Source: Campylobacter sp. MIT 21-1684 (GTDB lineage: Bacteria; Campylobacterota; Campylobacteria; Campylobacterales; Campylobacteraceae). Taken from it: a stretch of DNA of 64,000 nucleotides. Positions 1 through 8,642 of the stretch are shown one piece after another (the first letter of the stretch is position 1; each line of letters starts with the position of its first letter). The notes beneath the pieces were generated by a model, which saw only the letters and a list, made by a program, of their open reading frames with translations, made no database searches and was not told the DNA's origin. Both the position numbers and the translations under genes were made by a program. The stretch spans positions 25,231 through 89,230 of the forward strand of contig NZ_JAPHNA010000006.1 in the NCBI RefSeq assembly GCF_026241315.1, written 5' to 3'.

Positions 1-1
1 A

Positions 2-421
2 ATTGATTCTAAGGTTATACTAGATACTATGGGTGCTGAAAGCTTACTTGGTAGAGGAGACTGCTTATTTACTCCGCCCGGAACGAGCTCTATTGTACGT
101 TTGCACGCACCATTTGCAAGTGAATTTGAGATAGAAAATATAGTGGATTTTCTTAAAAAACAAGCAATAGTAGAATATGATGAAAGTTTCTTAAATGATG
201 TTCAAAATTCTGAATCTGAACATACTCTTAATAAAGAAGAACTTGATGAGCTTTATGAAGAGGCTAAACGGGTTATTTTTGAAGACAGAAAAACAAGTAT
301 TTCTTATATTCAAAGAAGATTGAAGATAGGGTACAACAGAGCCGCAAATATTATAGAACAACTTGCACAAAATGGGATATTAAGCGAAGCAGATTCTAAA
401 GGACAGAGAGAAATTTTATAA
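2..421 (+). CDS. ftsK: DNA translocase FtsK, C-terminal part (cut by window edge)
   Basis: The frame is open from base 2 to the TAA at 419-421, so about 139 C-terminal codons are present and the rest lies left of the window. FtsK is a hexameric, membrane-anchored ATP-driven pump that clears chromosomes from the septum and activates Xer recombination at dif. The end of the RecA-like motor is visible (LLGRGDCLF, then PPG). An acidic linker and a winged-helix gamma domain with ISYIQRRLKIGYNRA follow; gamma domains recognise the polar KOPS DNA motifs. An XerH recombinase, its expected partner, is encoded about 11.5 kb downstream. The gene converges on rpsO with only 17 bp between stops. Confidence 0.93.
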   Translation: MDSKVILDTMGAESLLGRGDCLFTPPGTSSIVRLHAPFASEFEIENIVDFLKKQAIVEYDESFLNDVQNSESEHTLNKEELDELYEEAKRVIFEDRKTSISYIQRRLKIGYNRAANIIEQLAQNGILSEADSKGQREIL

Positions 422-438
422 AATAAATATCTGTTTTT

Positions 439-714
439 CTAAATTCTGTCTCTGATTTTAAGTTCGCCTATGAGTTTCATATAGGAATTATAATTTTTCC
501 GTTTAAGATAGGTTAAAAGTCTTTTTCTTTGTCCTACGAGTTTTAAAAGTCCCAAACGAGAAGAAAAGTCTTTTTTATAAATTTTTAAATGTTCTGTCAA
601 ATCTGAAATCCTCACGCTTAAAAGTGCTACTTGCACTTGAGTAGAGCCTGTATCGCCCGGTTTTGTAGCGAATTTTGCAACAATTTCTGCTTTTTTAGTT
701 ACATCTAAAGCCAT
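439..714 (-). CDS. rpsO: 30S ribosomal protein S15
   Basis: This is a 91-residue protein of the usual S15 length (about 89-90). It carries the conserved core GDTGSTQVQVALLS and the RNA-binding helix GLLKLVGQRKRLLTYL. S15 binds the central domain of 16S rRNA early in 30S assembly, and in several bacteria it represses its own mRNA. The ATG at 714 is preceded by TAGGAG at a 7-nt spacing. It is monocistronic here, convergent with ftsK and divergent from the Rrf2 regulator. The 180-bp gap upstream holds the promoters of both directions. Confidence 0.97.
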   Translation of the reverse strand: MALDVTKKAEIVAKFATKPGDTGSTQVQVALLSVRISDLTEHLKIYKKDFSSRLGLLKLVGQRKRLLTYLKRKNYNSYMKLIGELKIRDRI

Positions 715-813
715 TTAAATACTCCTAATTTTATTTGCTTTTTTGAAGTTTATTAATGTTAAATTTGCAATTTTAACGCAAAAAACAAAAAATAAGCTGA
801 AATCGGCTTTTTG

Positions 814-866
814 TATAATTAAATTGAAGAATCTTAAGCCTATTTCTAAGTTTTCTTGACTATAAT
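814..866 (+). promoter_or_regulatory. Two candidate -10 boxes upstream of the Rrf2 regulator
   Basis: TATAAT occurs at 814-819 behind a T-rich run and TG, and again at 861-866. Both fit the Campylobacter housekeeping promoter style, which relies on an extended -10 and A/T tracts rather than a -35. The second would start transcription near 873, about 25 nt before the GTG start. Confidence 0.5.
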
Positions 867-897
867 TTGAGTTAAAGTATATATTAAGGAGTTTTTC

Positions 898-1308
898 GTG
901 CTATTTACTAAAGCTAGCGAATATGCTTTACTTTCTCTTATTTCTATTTCTCAAAAAGAAAAACCGCAAGATGTTGATACTTTAGCAACCCAACTTGATA
1001 TTCCAAAAAGTTTTCTTGCAAAGATTTTACAAAATTTAGCTAAAGATGGTTTGCTTCAATCTTACAAAGGAGCAAAAGGCGGTTTTTGCTTAGCAAAAGA
1101 ACCGAACGAATACAGTATTAAAGAAATAATAAACAGTGCGGAAAAAAAAGAAATTTCAGTATTTGAATGCAGTGGTGGAATATGCCCTGACAATAAAGAA
1201 CACAACTGCTCTCTTATGCCTATGCTTATTAATTTACAGAATAGAATTGATGATTTTTTAGATTCTCTTACTCTAATGGATATTATCGAAAAGAATGGCA
1301 AAAAATAA
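898..1308 (+). CDS. Rrf2-family transcriptional regulator, probable FeS sensor
   Basis: This 136-residue protein has an N-terminal winged helix typical of Rrf2 (YALLSLISISQ; IPKSFLAKILQNL; GLLQSYKGAKGGF). A Cys cluster, C-SGGI-C-PDNKEHN-C, lies at the position where IscR and NsrR bind an iron-sulfur cluster. Its spacing (x4, x7) differs from both classical patterns. The family senses nitric oxide, iron-sulfur status or cysteine. The start is GTG at 898, chosen because AAGGAG at 886-891 is 6 nt upstream. The 3' end overlaps the flhA start by 14 nt, so the two genes are co-transcribed and probably translationally coupled. The target genes and ligand cannot be read from the sequence. Confidence 0.88.
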   Translation: MLFTKASEYALLSLISISQKEKPQDVDTLATQLDIPKSFLAKILQNLAKDGLLQSYKGAKGGFCLAKEPNEYSIKEIINSAEKKEISVFECSGGICPDNKEHNCSLMPMLINLQNRIDDFLDSLTLMDIIEKNGKK

Positions 1309-3460
1309 GATAGTTAATCTCGTTTTTCCTTTTTTAGGACCTTTGATTGCGCCTATTGTTAAAGCCAAAAGCCTTACTATAGTTGCTTTTATTGTATGTA
1401 TTCTAGCTATTATTATAATCCCTTTACCAAGTGCGATTTTGGATTTTTTTCTCGCTTTAAGTCTTGCTTTGTCGGTTTTGATTATACTCATTTCTATTTA
1501 TATACCAAAACCTACAGATCTTACAACTTTTCCAACTCTTATTCTCATTATCACTCTTTTTAGATTGTCCTTAAATATTGCAACAACTCGTATGATACTT
1601 AGCGAAGGACAAAATGGAGCTGAAGCTGTAAGTGAAATCATTGCGGCTTTTGGAGAATTTGTAGTTGGTGGAAATTATGTGATCGGTGTTATAGTATTTT
1701 GTATTTTAGTTTTGATTAATTTTATGGTTGTTACTAAAGGAAGTACAAGGGTTTCTGAAGTGCAAGCACGATTTACACTTGATGCTATGCCGGGAAAACA
1801 AATGGCCATTGATGCTGATTTAAATGCAGGATTAATAGACGAACATACTGCAAAACAAAGAAGGCAGGATATTATTACTGAAGCAAATTTTTATGGAGCG
1901 ATGGACGGTTCTAGCAAATTTATTAAAGGCGATGCTATTGCCGGAATTATCATTACCATTATTAATCTTATCGGTGGTTTTTTAATAGGTTCTTTTCAAC
2001 ACGATATGAGTATTAATGCTGCTGCTGCCACTTTTACTATACTTACTATAGGCGATGGATTGGTTTCTCAAATTCCCGGTCTCATTACTTCCACAGCTAC
2101 AGCTATTATCATCACTCGAGCAAGTAAAGATGAAGAAAACTTTGCAGAAGGAACACTCAATCAACTTTTAAGCGAGTACCGCACACTTTTGATAGTTGGT
2201 TTCGTACTTTTTATCTTTGCTTTAGTGCCCGGATTGCCTCATTTATCTTTGGGATTTATGTCTTTGGTGTTTTTAGGTCTTGGTTATCTTACAAAACAAG
2301 TTAAAGAAGGAAAGATTCATATTGCTTCAAATAAGCAGATGCAAACCCACACTCAATCAAATGCTACAAACACACAGGCGGTGCAGCCAACAAGAAAAAG
2401 TGAAGAGGAAATTATCAAAGAAGAAGAGCATAAAATCAATGATATACTGAAGGTAGAGATACTTGAACTTGAACTTGGATATGGACTTATTAAACTTGCA
2501 GAGACAGAACTTACCGAAAGAATTCGTTCTATGAGACGGAATATAGCTGAAAATTTAGGTTTTTTAATGCCAAAAATTCGTATACGAGACAATCTTAAAC
2601 TCAAACCTAATGAATACAGCTTTAAACTCAAGGGTATTGCTATTGCGAATGCAGAGATCTATCCTGATAAATTTTTAGCAATGGACAGTGGTTTTATAAC
2701 TGAAGAGATTGAAGGTATAGCTACTAAAGATCCAGCATTTCACTCTGATGCACTTTGGATCGATGCGAACTTAAAAGACGAGGCAACTTTAAATGGATAT
2801 ATTGTTGTAGATCCTGCAAGTGTTGTTTCTACGCATATGAGCGAACTTATCAAATCTCACGCCCCAGAACTTCTAACACGTCAGGAAGTGCAAAACCTCC
2901 TTGATAAACTTCAAAATGATTATCCTGTTATTGTTGAAAGTGCTCTTGGGGCTACTTCAGTTTCTCTTGTGCAAAAAGTACTCAAAGATCTTCTTAAGCA
3001 TCAAATTCCTATTAAAGATATGCTTACTATTTTAGAAGCTATGGGTGATATAGCTGAAGTAAGTAAAAGTTTCGATATGATTATAGAACACGTTAGAGCT
3101 TCGCTTGCACGCACTATTACCAATATGTATTTAGATGACAAAGGAAATTTGGATATATTCATTCTTGATTCAGCAAGTTCTGCTGTTTTGATGGAAAATG
3201 TGCAATTTCGTGATGGAAGCTACCATTTGCCTTTAACAGTAGCTCAAACAGGAACTTTGGTAGATACTTTAAGAGCTGAAGTTGGAGCTGTGGCAAATGG
3301 ACGGATTAAACCTTTTATACTTTGCGTTGAACCACAATTGCGCAAATTTATAAGTGATATTTGCTATAATTTTAGTATAAATATCATCGTATTAAGTTTT
3401 GCAGAAATTGCTGAAAATACGAATTTTAATACCGAAGGAATCATTAAAATTGAACTTTAA
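1295..3460 (+). CDS. flhA: Flagellar type III export apparatus protein FlhA
   Basis: At 721 residues it has the length usual for FlhA. The N-terminal half is a bundle of about eight membrane segments containing the FHIPEP signature region (TLFRLSLNIATTRMIL; the cytoplasmic loop GKQMAIDADLNAGLI). A charged linker at about residues 350-385 leads to the cytoplasmic ring domain that docks chaperone-substrate complexes. FlhA forms the nonameric gate of the flagellar secretion system at the inner membrane and couples export to proton flow. In Campylobacter it is also needed for expression of sigma-54 flagellar genes. It starts inside the Rrf2 gene and is followed after 8 bp by the DHH phosphoesterase gene. 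Confidence 0.97.
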   Translation: MAKNKIVNLVFPFLGPLIAPIVKAKSLTIVAFIVCILAIIIIPLPSAILDFFLALSLALSVLIILISIYIPKPTDLTTFPTLILIITLFRLSLNIATTRMILSEGQNGAEAVSEIIAAFGEFVVGGNYVIGVIVFCILVLINFMVVTKGSTRVSEVQARFTLDAMPGKQMAIDADLNAGLIDEHTAKQRRQDIITEANFYGAMDGSSKFIKGDAIAGIIITIINLIGGFLIGSFQHDMSINAAAATFTILTIGDGLVSQIPGLITSTATAIIITRASKDEENFAEGTLNQLLSEYRTLLIVGFVLFIFALVPGLPHLSLGFMSLVFLGLGYLTKQVKEGKIHIASNKQMQTHTQSNATNTQAVQPTRKSEEEIIKEEEHKINDILKVEILELELGYGLIKLAETELTERIRSMRRNIAENLGFLMPKIRIRDNLKLKPNEYSFKLKGIAIANAEIYPDKFLAMDSGFITEEIEGIATKDPAFHSDALWIDANLKDEATLNGYIVVDPASVVSTHMSELIKSHAPELLTRQEVQNLLDKLQNDYPVIVESALGATSVSLVQKVLKDLLKHQIPIKDMLTILEAMGDIAEVSKSFDMIIEHVRASLARTITNMYLDDKGNLDIFILDSASSAVLMENVQFRDGSYHLPLTVAQTGTLVDTLRAEVGAVANGRIKPFILCVEPQLRKFISDICYNFSINIIVLSFAEIAENTNFNTEGIIKIEL

Positions 3461-3468
3461 GGAAATAA

Positions 3469-4518
3469 ATGACAATTTATCATCTTTCGCATACAGATCT
3501 TGATGGTTATGCGTGTCAATATTTGATACATTTTTACTTTAAAGATGTGAAATTTTATAATTCCAATTATGGCAAGGAAATTAATGATAATTTTCATATC
3601 ATCACCTCTGATATAGAAAAAGAGAATAATTGTGGTAAAGCAATACTTTTGATAACTGATTTAAATTTGAGTTTAAATCAGTGTGAGGAATTTGAAGCAA
3701 TTTGCAAACAAAAACAAATAGCGCTTTTTTTGTTAGATCATCATCAAAGTGGTTATGAATGTTCGCAAAAATATGACTGGTATTTACTTGACAACTCACG
3801 ATGTGCTGCAAAAATTGTCTATCATTTTTTCTCTCAAATTTGCTTTAAAGATCAGAAATTAAATCATTTTGTTGATGTAGTGAATGCTGTAGATATTTGG
3901 TTGAGCAATGACAATAATTTTGAACTCGGAAAGGTTTTTTTGGGACTTATTGCTAATGCAAAAGAAATTAATCGTGTTATGTTTAAAGAAGCTCAAAGAA
4001 CATATATATTTTTTCTTCTTGATAGGGCGCGTGAATTTATATGTAAACAAAATTCTCATATCTTGCTTGAGAATGCTATTCATTTTATTAAAAAAGACTT
4101 CTTTTTCAAAAAAAATCATAACGATGATACGCTTTCTAACTTACTTGCCCGTTATATTGTTGAACAATTAGGCTATTTAAAAGAAGAGATGGCTGTATTT
4201 TATGAAGGGCATAAAGGTATTGTAACTTCAAATATAGGTAACACTTCTGTAATAGGAAATGAATTCTTGGTGCAAAATCCAGACTTTGATTTCTTTATCG
4301 ATGTAAGCTCTAGAAAAACTTTAAGTTTTAGAGCAAATGGGAAAGTCGATGTAAGCATAATGGCGAAAAAACTTGTTGGCGGAGGAGGGCATAAGAATGC
4401 TAGTGGTGGGGTTTTTCTTTCTTTTAAAGAAAGTACAAATTATGCTTTTATTAAATCTCAAATTGTCGATTTAATCTCCAGCAAAGAAGTTAAAAAAGAA
4501 AAAGAAAATGTATTGTAA
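3469..4518 (+). CDS. DHH/DHHA1-family phosphoesterase-like protein
   Basis: This 349-residue protein has the DHH superfamily layout. The N-terminal metal-binding motif HTDLDGYA stands at residues 7-14, an aspartate-rich strand (ITDLNLS) follows, and then the defining LLDHHQSGYE. The C-terminal DHHA1 substrate domain ends in GGGGHKNASGG. Such proteins hydrolyse phosphodiesters of nucleotides, short oligonucleotides or cyclic dinucleotides using manganese. This one lacks membrane, PAS or GGDEF-like parts, so it is nearer the cytosolic NrnA and DHH orphan type. AAGGA lies 6 nt before the ATG. Its substrate is unknown. The 3' end abuts the foreign-looking trpA remnant, and the Lys/Glu-rich tail (KKEKENVL) may have been remodelled at that junction. 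Confidence 0.85.
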   Translation: MTIYHLSHTDLDGYACQYLIHFYFKDVKFYNSNYGKEINDNFHIITSDIEKENNCGKAILLITDLNLSLNQCEEFEAICKQKQIALFLLDHHQSGYECSQKYDWYLLDNSRCAAKIVYHFFSQICFKDQKLNHFVDVVNAVDIWLSNDNNFELGKVFLGLIANAKEINRVMFKEAQRTYIFFLLDRAREFICKQNSHILLENAIHFIKKDFFFKKNHNDDTLSNLLARYIVEQLGYLKEEMAVFYEGHKGIVTSNIGNTSVIGNEFLVQNPDFDFFIDVSSRKTLSFRANGKVDVSIMAKKLVGGGGHKNASGGVFLSFKESTNYAFIKSQIVDLISSKEVKKEKENVL

Positions 4519-4831
4519 TTCTCATAAAACCATTGTGTATGTTGTCAATAGAACAGGGCTGCTGGTAAAAAAACACAACTCCGATCAAGCTTTGTTTGAT
4601 TATGTGAAACTTGTGCGTAAAAAGTGTAAAAAACCTATCGCGCAGGGCTTTGGGATAAACTCCTATGAACAAGTAAGCGCATTAAAAGATAAAGTAGATA
4701 TTATCGTGGCTGGCAGCTATTTTGTGCGCTATATTAGCGAACTTAGCACGCAGCAGTTTAGTCCGCAAGATTATACGCGCAAACTCCAAATACACGCGCA
4801 AAATCTAATGGGTTGGAACAAAGAAACATAA
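4508..4831 (+). pseudogene. trpA: 3' remnant of tryptophan synthase alpha chain (trpA)
   Basis: The 107-residue reading frame matches only the C-terminal third of a TrpA barrel: VYVVNRTGL (barrel strand), KKPIAQGFGINSYEQV (the GFGI phosphate-binding loop) and VDIIVAGSYFVRYI (the last phosphate-binding strand). The catalytic Glu and Asp of TrpA are in the missing N-terminal part, so no activity is expected. It overlaps the DHH gene by 11 nt, and the next gene's ATG follows its stop directly. No trpB or other trp gene is near. I read it as the tail of a donor trp operon carried in with the neighbouring DUF2339 gene. Assignment rests on motif recognition only. Confidence 0.7.
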
Positions 4832-7348
4832 ATGGAACTTTTTATACTTTTATTCATCTTGCTGTCTATCCTTGTGGTATGCGGAAGTATTGCCGGTCTT
4901 ATAGCATATTTTTCCACAAAAAGGTTACAGGAGCATTTAAACACTCTCGATACGCAAATTATTGCTCTTAAGTTTGCCCTCAATAAAGATAAACAAAGCG
5001 AAGTTTTACAAAAGAAAAATCAAATCAGCGAAAATGGAGAATCTGCCCCGATTCCACAAGTATTTTCACAAAGCTCAATTCATTTGAGCAATCCTACAAC
5101 AAAGCCATCACATACGCAAGAAAACTCAAAGTCTGCTCTCGGTGAAGATTCTAACCCAAAAGCCACCTCAAAAACTATGCAATCAACGCAATCACAAGCT
5201 CTTAAACAAAAAGATTTTTTTGACTTTGAGTGGCTTTTCACACAAAAGGTAATGGTGTTTTTAGCCGGAATTTTCTTTATTTTTGCAGCTTCTTTCCTTA
5301 TCCGCTATTCCTTAGAGCATAATTTGCTTACCCCTGTGGTGCACATAAGTCTGTGTATAGGCTTTGGAGGGATACTTTTTGTAAGTGGTATATCTTTGCA
5401 CTTTGCTCATCATCGCAGTATTTTTTATAGAATCTACAACCTTTGCACTCTGTATTTTAAACGCATTGCAAAAATACAGCCCTCAATACCCCTTAACACT
5501 TCTACTTTAAATTCCTCTACGACAAAAACACTACAAACAATCGCTCAAACCCTCGTTGGTTCTGCGCTTGTAGTGCTCTTTTTTAGTTTTTATGGAGGCT
5601 TTAAGGTTTATGGATTCTTTGGCGATTTCTTTACTCTTGTAGTTTTAAGCCTTATAGCACTTGTAGGCTTAGTCTTAAGTGTGCGTTTGGGCATAGTTAT
5701 TGGCATTTTTGGGCTACTTGGTGGCTTTGCCACGCCTCTTTTACTCTCAAGTGGTGCTTATAATGCTATTTTTGTTTTTAGCTATTTGGGTATGTTTTAT
5801 GCGATAAGTCTCTATTGTGCGCTTAGATATGCGTCTTCTCAAGTGCAGATTCTCTATTTAATAACCCTTGCAAATGCCCTTATGTTTTTATATATGTGTC
5901 ATTTTTTGATGTTTTTTGCTTTTATAAATTCTGCTCCGCTAATTTTCTTTATCCTCTGTGGTGGTATGTTTATAAGCAATATAATTTTACTCGCAAAGTT
6001 TTCTTTGCCTAAAGATTCGTATTTATTCCTTGTTTTTGTGGGCTTTAGTGCGCTCTGCCCTTTGCTCTTTATATTTTTCCTCATCAACCGAGAGGATATG
6101 GGTGTAGCTTTAAATTGGCTAGAATATGCTTTTTTAGCTGCGCTTTGTATATTGAGCTTACTTGTGCCTTGTATTCGCTCATTACAAAAGCAACTTAGCC
6201 TATTTGCGTTACATCTGCCCTTGATAGCAAGCTTTGCTTTTGTAGTATTGCTTTTTTGCCTAATGCGAGAACACACACCTTTTGTAATTTTTAGCATAAT
6301 GTTTTTTGGAGCAATCTCTGCTTATCTTTTGCTAAGCAAAGCTAAAATAATGTATCTGTGGCTACAATTTATGGCTGTATGTGGCTTTAGCATAATGATG
6401 TATGCAAATGGCAAAGACACATTATATGTATATTGCGTATGGTTTGCAATGGGCATTTTTGCATATAGCTATGTGTGCAAATATATCAGCGCACAATGGA
6501 CAAAAGCAAAGAATCTTGATTATCTTTTATTGCTTTATAGTATTTTGTGTGCCATAGGTGCAGTTCATTTAAGCGGTATGCCCTTTGTAATATGGGTGTT
6601 TAGTGGGCTTATTTTCGCATATCTAGGTGGGCAGATTCTCAAACGCAATATCGCATATTTTGAATATATTTTTATCACTCTTGGGATATTAGCAAATATA
6701 TTCTCAAGCGAGGGCTTATTGTTTATAGAGTGGTTAAGAATACCGCTAACTGAATATTCTCCGCATATTTTCAATACATTACTTGCTCTACTTGGAGTAA
6801 TAGGCACTTATTATAACTTAAACATTCTTTTACTCTCTCTTGGTTCTTGTTCAGTTTTGCTTTTTATCTTAAGGCACAAAACTTACGCATTTCACACTCT
6901 TGTCAATATCACTTTGCTGAGTATTTGCTGTATAAGTGTGATTTTAATGATACAAAAGCTAACCTCTATCAATCTCTTTAGGGGAAATCACCATATTCCT
7001 TATCCTCTTAGCACATTATGTATCGGGTTTTTAGCACTTATTATGGGAAAATATGTGTATGTCATCAATACCCTAAGCACAAAGGTGCAATCGGCTTATG
7101 TTTTTGTATTGAGCTTTTTGGGTGTGAAGTTTTATTATGATGTGATTATTTTTGGCATATTTGCATACAATCCGCTTATGATGTTTCTCCCTCATTGGAA
7201 TCTCTATGATATAACTCTTTTCCTTGTTGGATTAATAGCTTGCCTCCTCGTTGCGTGGTATTTTCAAAGTATATTGAGATATTTTCAGAATTCTACATAT
7301 TATAGGCTAAAAATTATCTTCTATGCAAATTTATACTTGGGCTTATAG
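4832..7348 (+). pseudogene. DUF2339 giant membrane protein, 5' part (frameshifted)
   Basis: The product is an 838-residue polytopic membrane protein. An N-terminal membrane segment plus short coiled coil (KRLQEHLNTLDTQIIALKF) leads to a polar Ser/Gln/Thr-rich linker up to about residue 130. More than 20 hydrophobic segments follow. This layout is typical of DUF2339, a family of roughly 800-1100 residues whose function is unknown. The frame closes at TAG 7346-7348, while the missing C-terminal segments continue in the -1 frame at 7351-7752. The gene follows the trpA remnant without a gap and has no good ribosome-binding site. Codon use (many CGC, GCG and CTC) looks different from neighbouring Campylobacter genes and closer to enterohepatic Helicobacter, by eye. 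Confidence 0.75.
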
Positions 7349-7350
7349 CG

Positions 7351-7752
7351 TTGCTTTTTAGTGTGGCATATGGGTTTTACTTTTATGAGATTCTCACACA
7401 ACCTAATGACACAGACCTAAATTGGCATTTTTGGCATAGGAGTGCATTGCAAGATTATACTTATTCGGTAGCTTTGGTGCTGTGTGGGGTGATACTCTTA
7501 TACTTTTGTATCAAAAAGAATATGAATATTTTTAGAATCTACTCTCTTTTACTCTTTATCCTTGCTGCCCTAAAAGTTTTTTTGCTTGATACAAGTTCAT
7601 TTGGTGGCATTGCTAAGATTGTACTTTTCATCTTTATGGGCATTATTTTTCTTGCACTCTCTTATATCTATTCTCGCTATATGGGCAAAGAAGAAACTAA
7701 GGCACAAAATATGAATAAAATGCATGATAATAGAGATAAGTTTTCTAATTAG
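7351..7752 (+). pseudogene. DUF2339 membrane protein, 3' part (in -1 frame)
   Basis: This frame is open upstream to 7306 and encodes the end of a DUF2339 protein: three to four membrane segments finishing with LDTSSFGGIAKIVLFIFMG and a basic tail. Joined to the preceding frame it gives a protein of about 970 residues. The switch must occur between 7306 and 7346. A single missing A in the TTATA at 7343-7347 would explain it. So would a -1 slip on the heptamer A-AAT-TTA at 7327-7333, which lies in the correct phase. Whether the gene is dead, recoded or misread cannot be decided from one sequence. Confidence 0.65.
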
Positions 7753-7811
7753 AAAAAGAAAATTGTATAATTTTTAAATCTAAAAACAAAATGGCATTGG
7801 ATTTTTAAAAA

Positions 7812-7958
7812 TTATTTTTGACCGCAAAAGAGGCAAGTTTTAATTTTACAAAAAACATTATGCAAAAAATTTGCGAAAGAACAAACTTGTTTTTTTTCTA
7901 AATTTTGAAATACATAACTGTCTAAATCTTTCTTTTCTTGAAGACTCAAATTTTTCAT
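7812..7958 (-). CDS. Small Cys-rich protein (48 aa) downstream of dsbB
   Basis: A 48-codon frame starts at ATG 7958 with TAAGG 7 nt upstream and ends with TAA at 7812-7814. The product is cytosolic-looking, begins MKNLSLQEKKDLDSYV, and has four Cys, two of them in a terminal CLFC motif (TCLFCGQK). A CxxC next to a Dsb thiol-oxidase pair suggests a redox or zinc-binding role, but that is inference. Campylobacter has another tiny dsb-associated protein, Dba, and I cannot tell whether this is related. It follows dsbB by 45 bp in the same direction, so it may be the last gene of the dsbA-dsbB unit. Confidence 0.55.
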   Translation of the reverse strand: MKNLSLQEKKDLDSYVFQNLEKKQVCSFANFLHNVFCKIKTCLFCGQK

Positions 7959-8003
7959 AAATTAACCTTAAAAAAATATTGCGCGTTAATTATATCACAA
8001 AAA

Positions 8004-8642
8004 TTATTTTTTTGTAGTATAAAATAAGGTATTTATAAAAAGTAAGACAAGTATAAAAGTACATATAATGAAAGCAAAGATACAAAATTGTGCCATAGTA
8101 ATAAATTGTAATTGAGGTATAAGATACCAACCATTAGAATATAATCCATCTTCAAAGAATGGTGCTTTGCCAATGAAAAATTCTTGCAAAGGATTTAAAA
8201 TCTCTTCTTTTGGGACAAAGGGTTTATCATTACCACATTCTCCAGTTGGCATAAACCAATCAGGAAACCATCGTTCTAAAGGCAAGTTAAAAGGGTAATG
8301 AACAAATATATTGCAATTACTCGTGGCATTAAAAGGGTTTTCATCTTGCAATGAAGTGTAAATTTTCTGCAAAATAAAGCTATGAGTTAGTCCATTATAT
8401 ATTCCAAAAAAGCAAAATAGAAAAGCGATGCTTTGAATAAAAAAATTGCGATTTATAAGAGCTAATACAGCCCCAAAACTTACAAGTAGCATATCAAATC
8501 TTATAAGAACACACTGTTCGCAAGGTTTCATAAAAAGAAAATTTTGAAAAAAATAATGAGCAAACAGAACAAGAAAAAAAGGGAAAAGAAAAAGAAACAA
8601 CCAAAATATTTTTTTTTGTTTTTCTAAAAAATGAAGAATCAT
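8004..8642 (-). CDS. dsbB: DsbB-type quinone-linked disulfide oxidase
   Basis: The 212-residue membrane protein has about five hydrophobic segments. The first periplasmic loop carries the redox pair C41-E-Q-C44, and the second loop holds Cys110 and Cys136. These are the two disulfide pairs DsbB uses to pass electrons from DsbA to quinone. Its ATG overlaps the dsbA stop (ATGA), so the two are translationally coupled. In C. jejuni a dsbA-dsbB pair next to xerH serves the arylsulfatase AstA; no astA is seen here. The stretched second loop (about 60 residues, PFNLPLERWFPDWF) resembles the DsbB subgroup dedicated to secreted sulfatases, which is an inference. Confidence 0.9.
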   Translation of the reverse strand: MILHFLEKQKKIFWLFLFLFPFFLVLFAHYFFQNFLFMKPCEQCVLIRFDMLLVSFGAVLALINRNFFIQSIAFLFCFFGIYNGLTHSFILQKIYTSLQDENPFNATSNCNIFVHYPFNLPLERWFPDWFMPTGECGNDKPFVPKEEILNPLQEFFIGKAPFFEDGLYSNGWYLIPQLQFITMAQFCIFAFIICTFILVLLFINTLFYTTKK

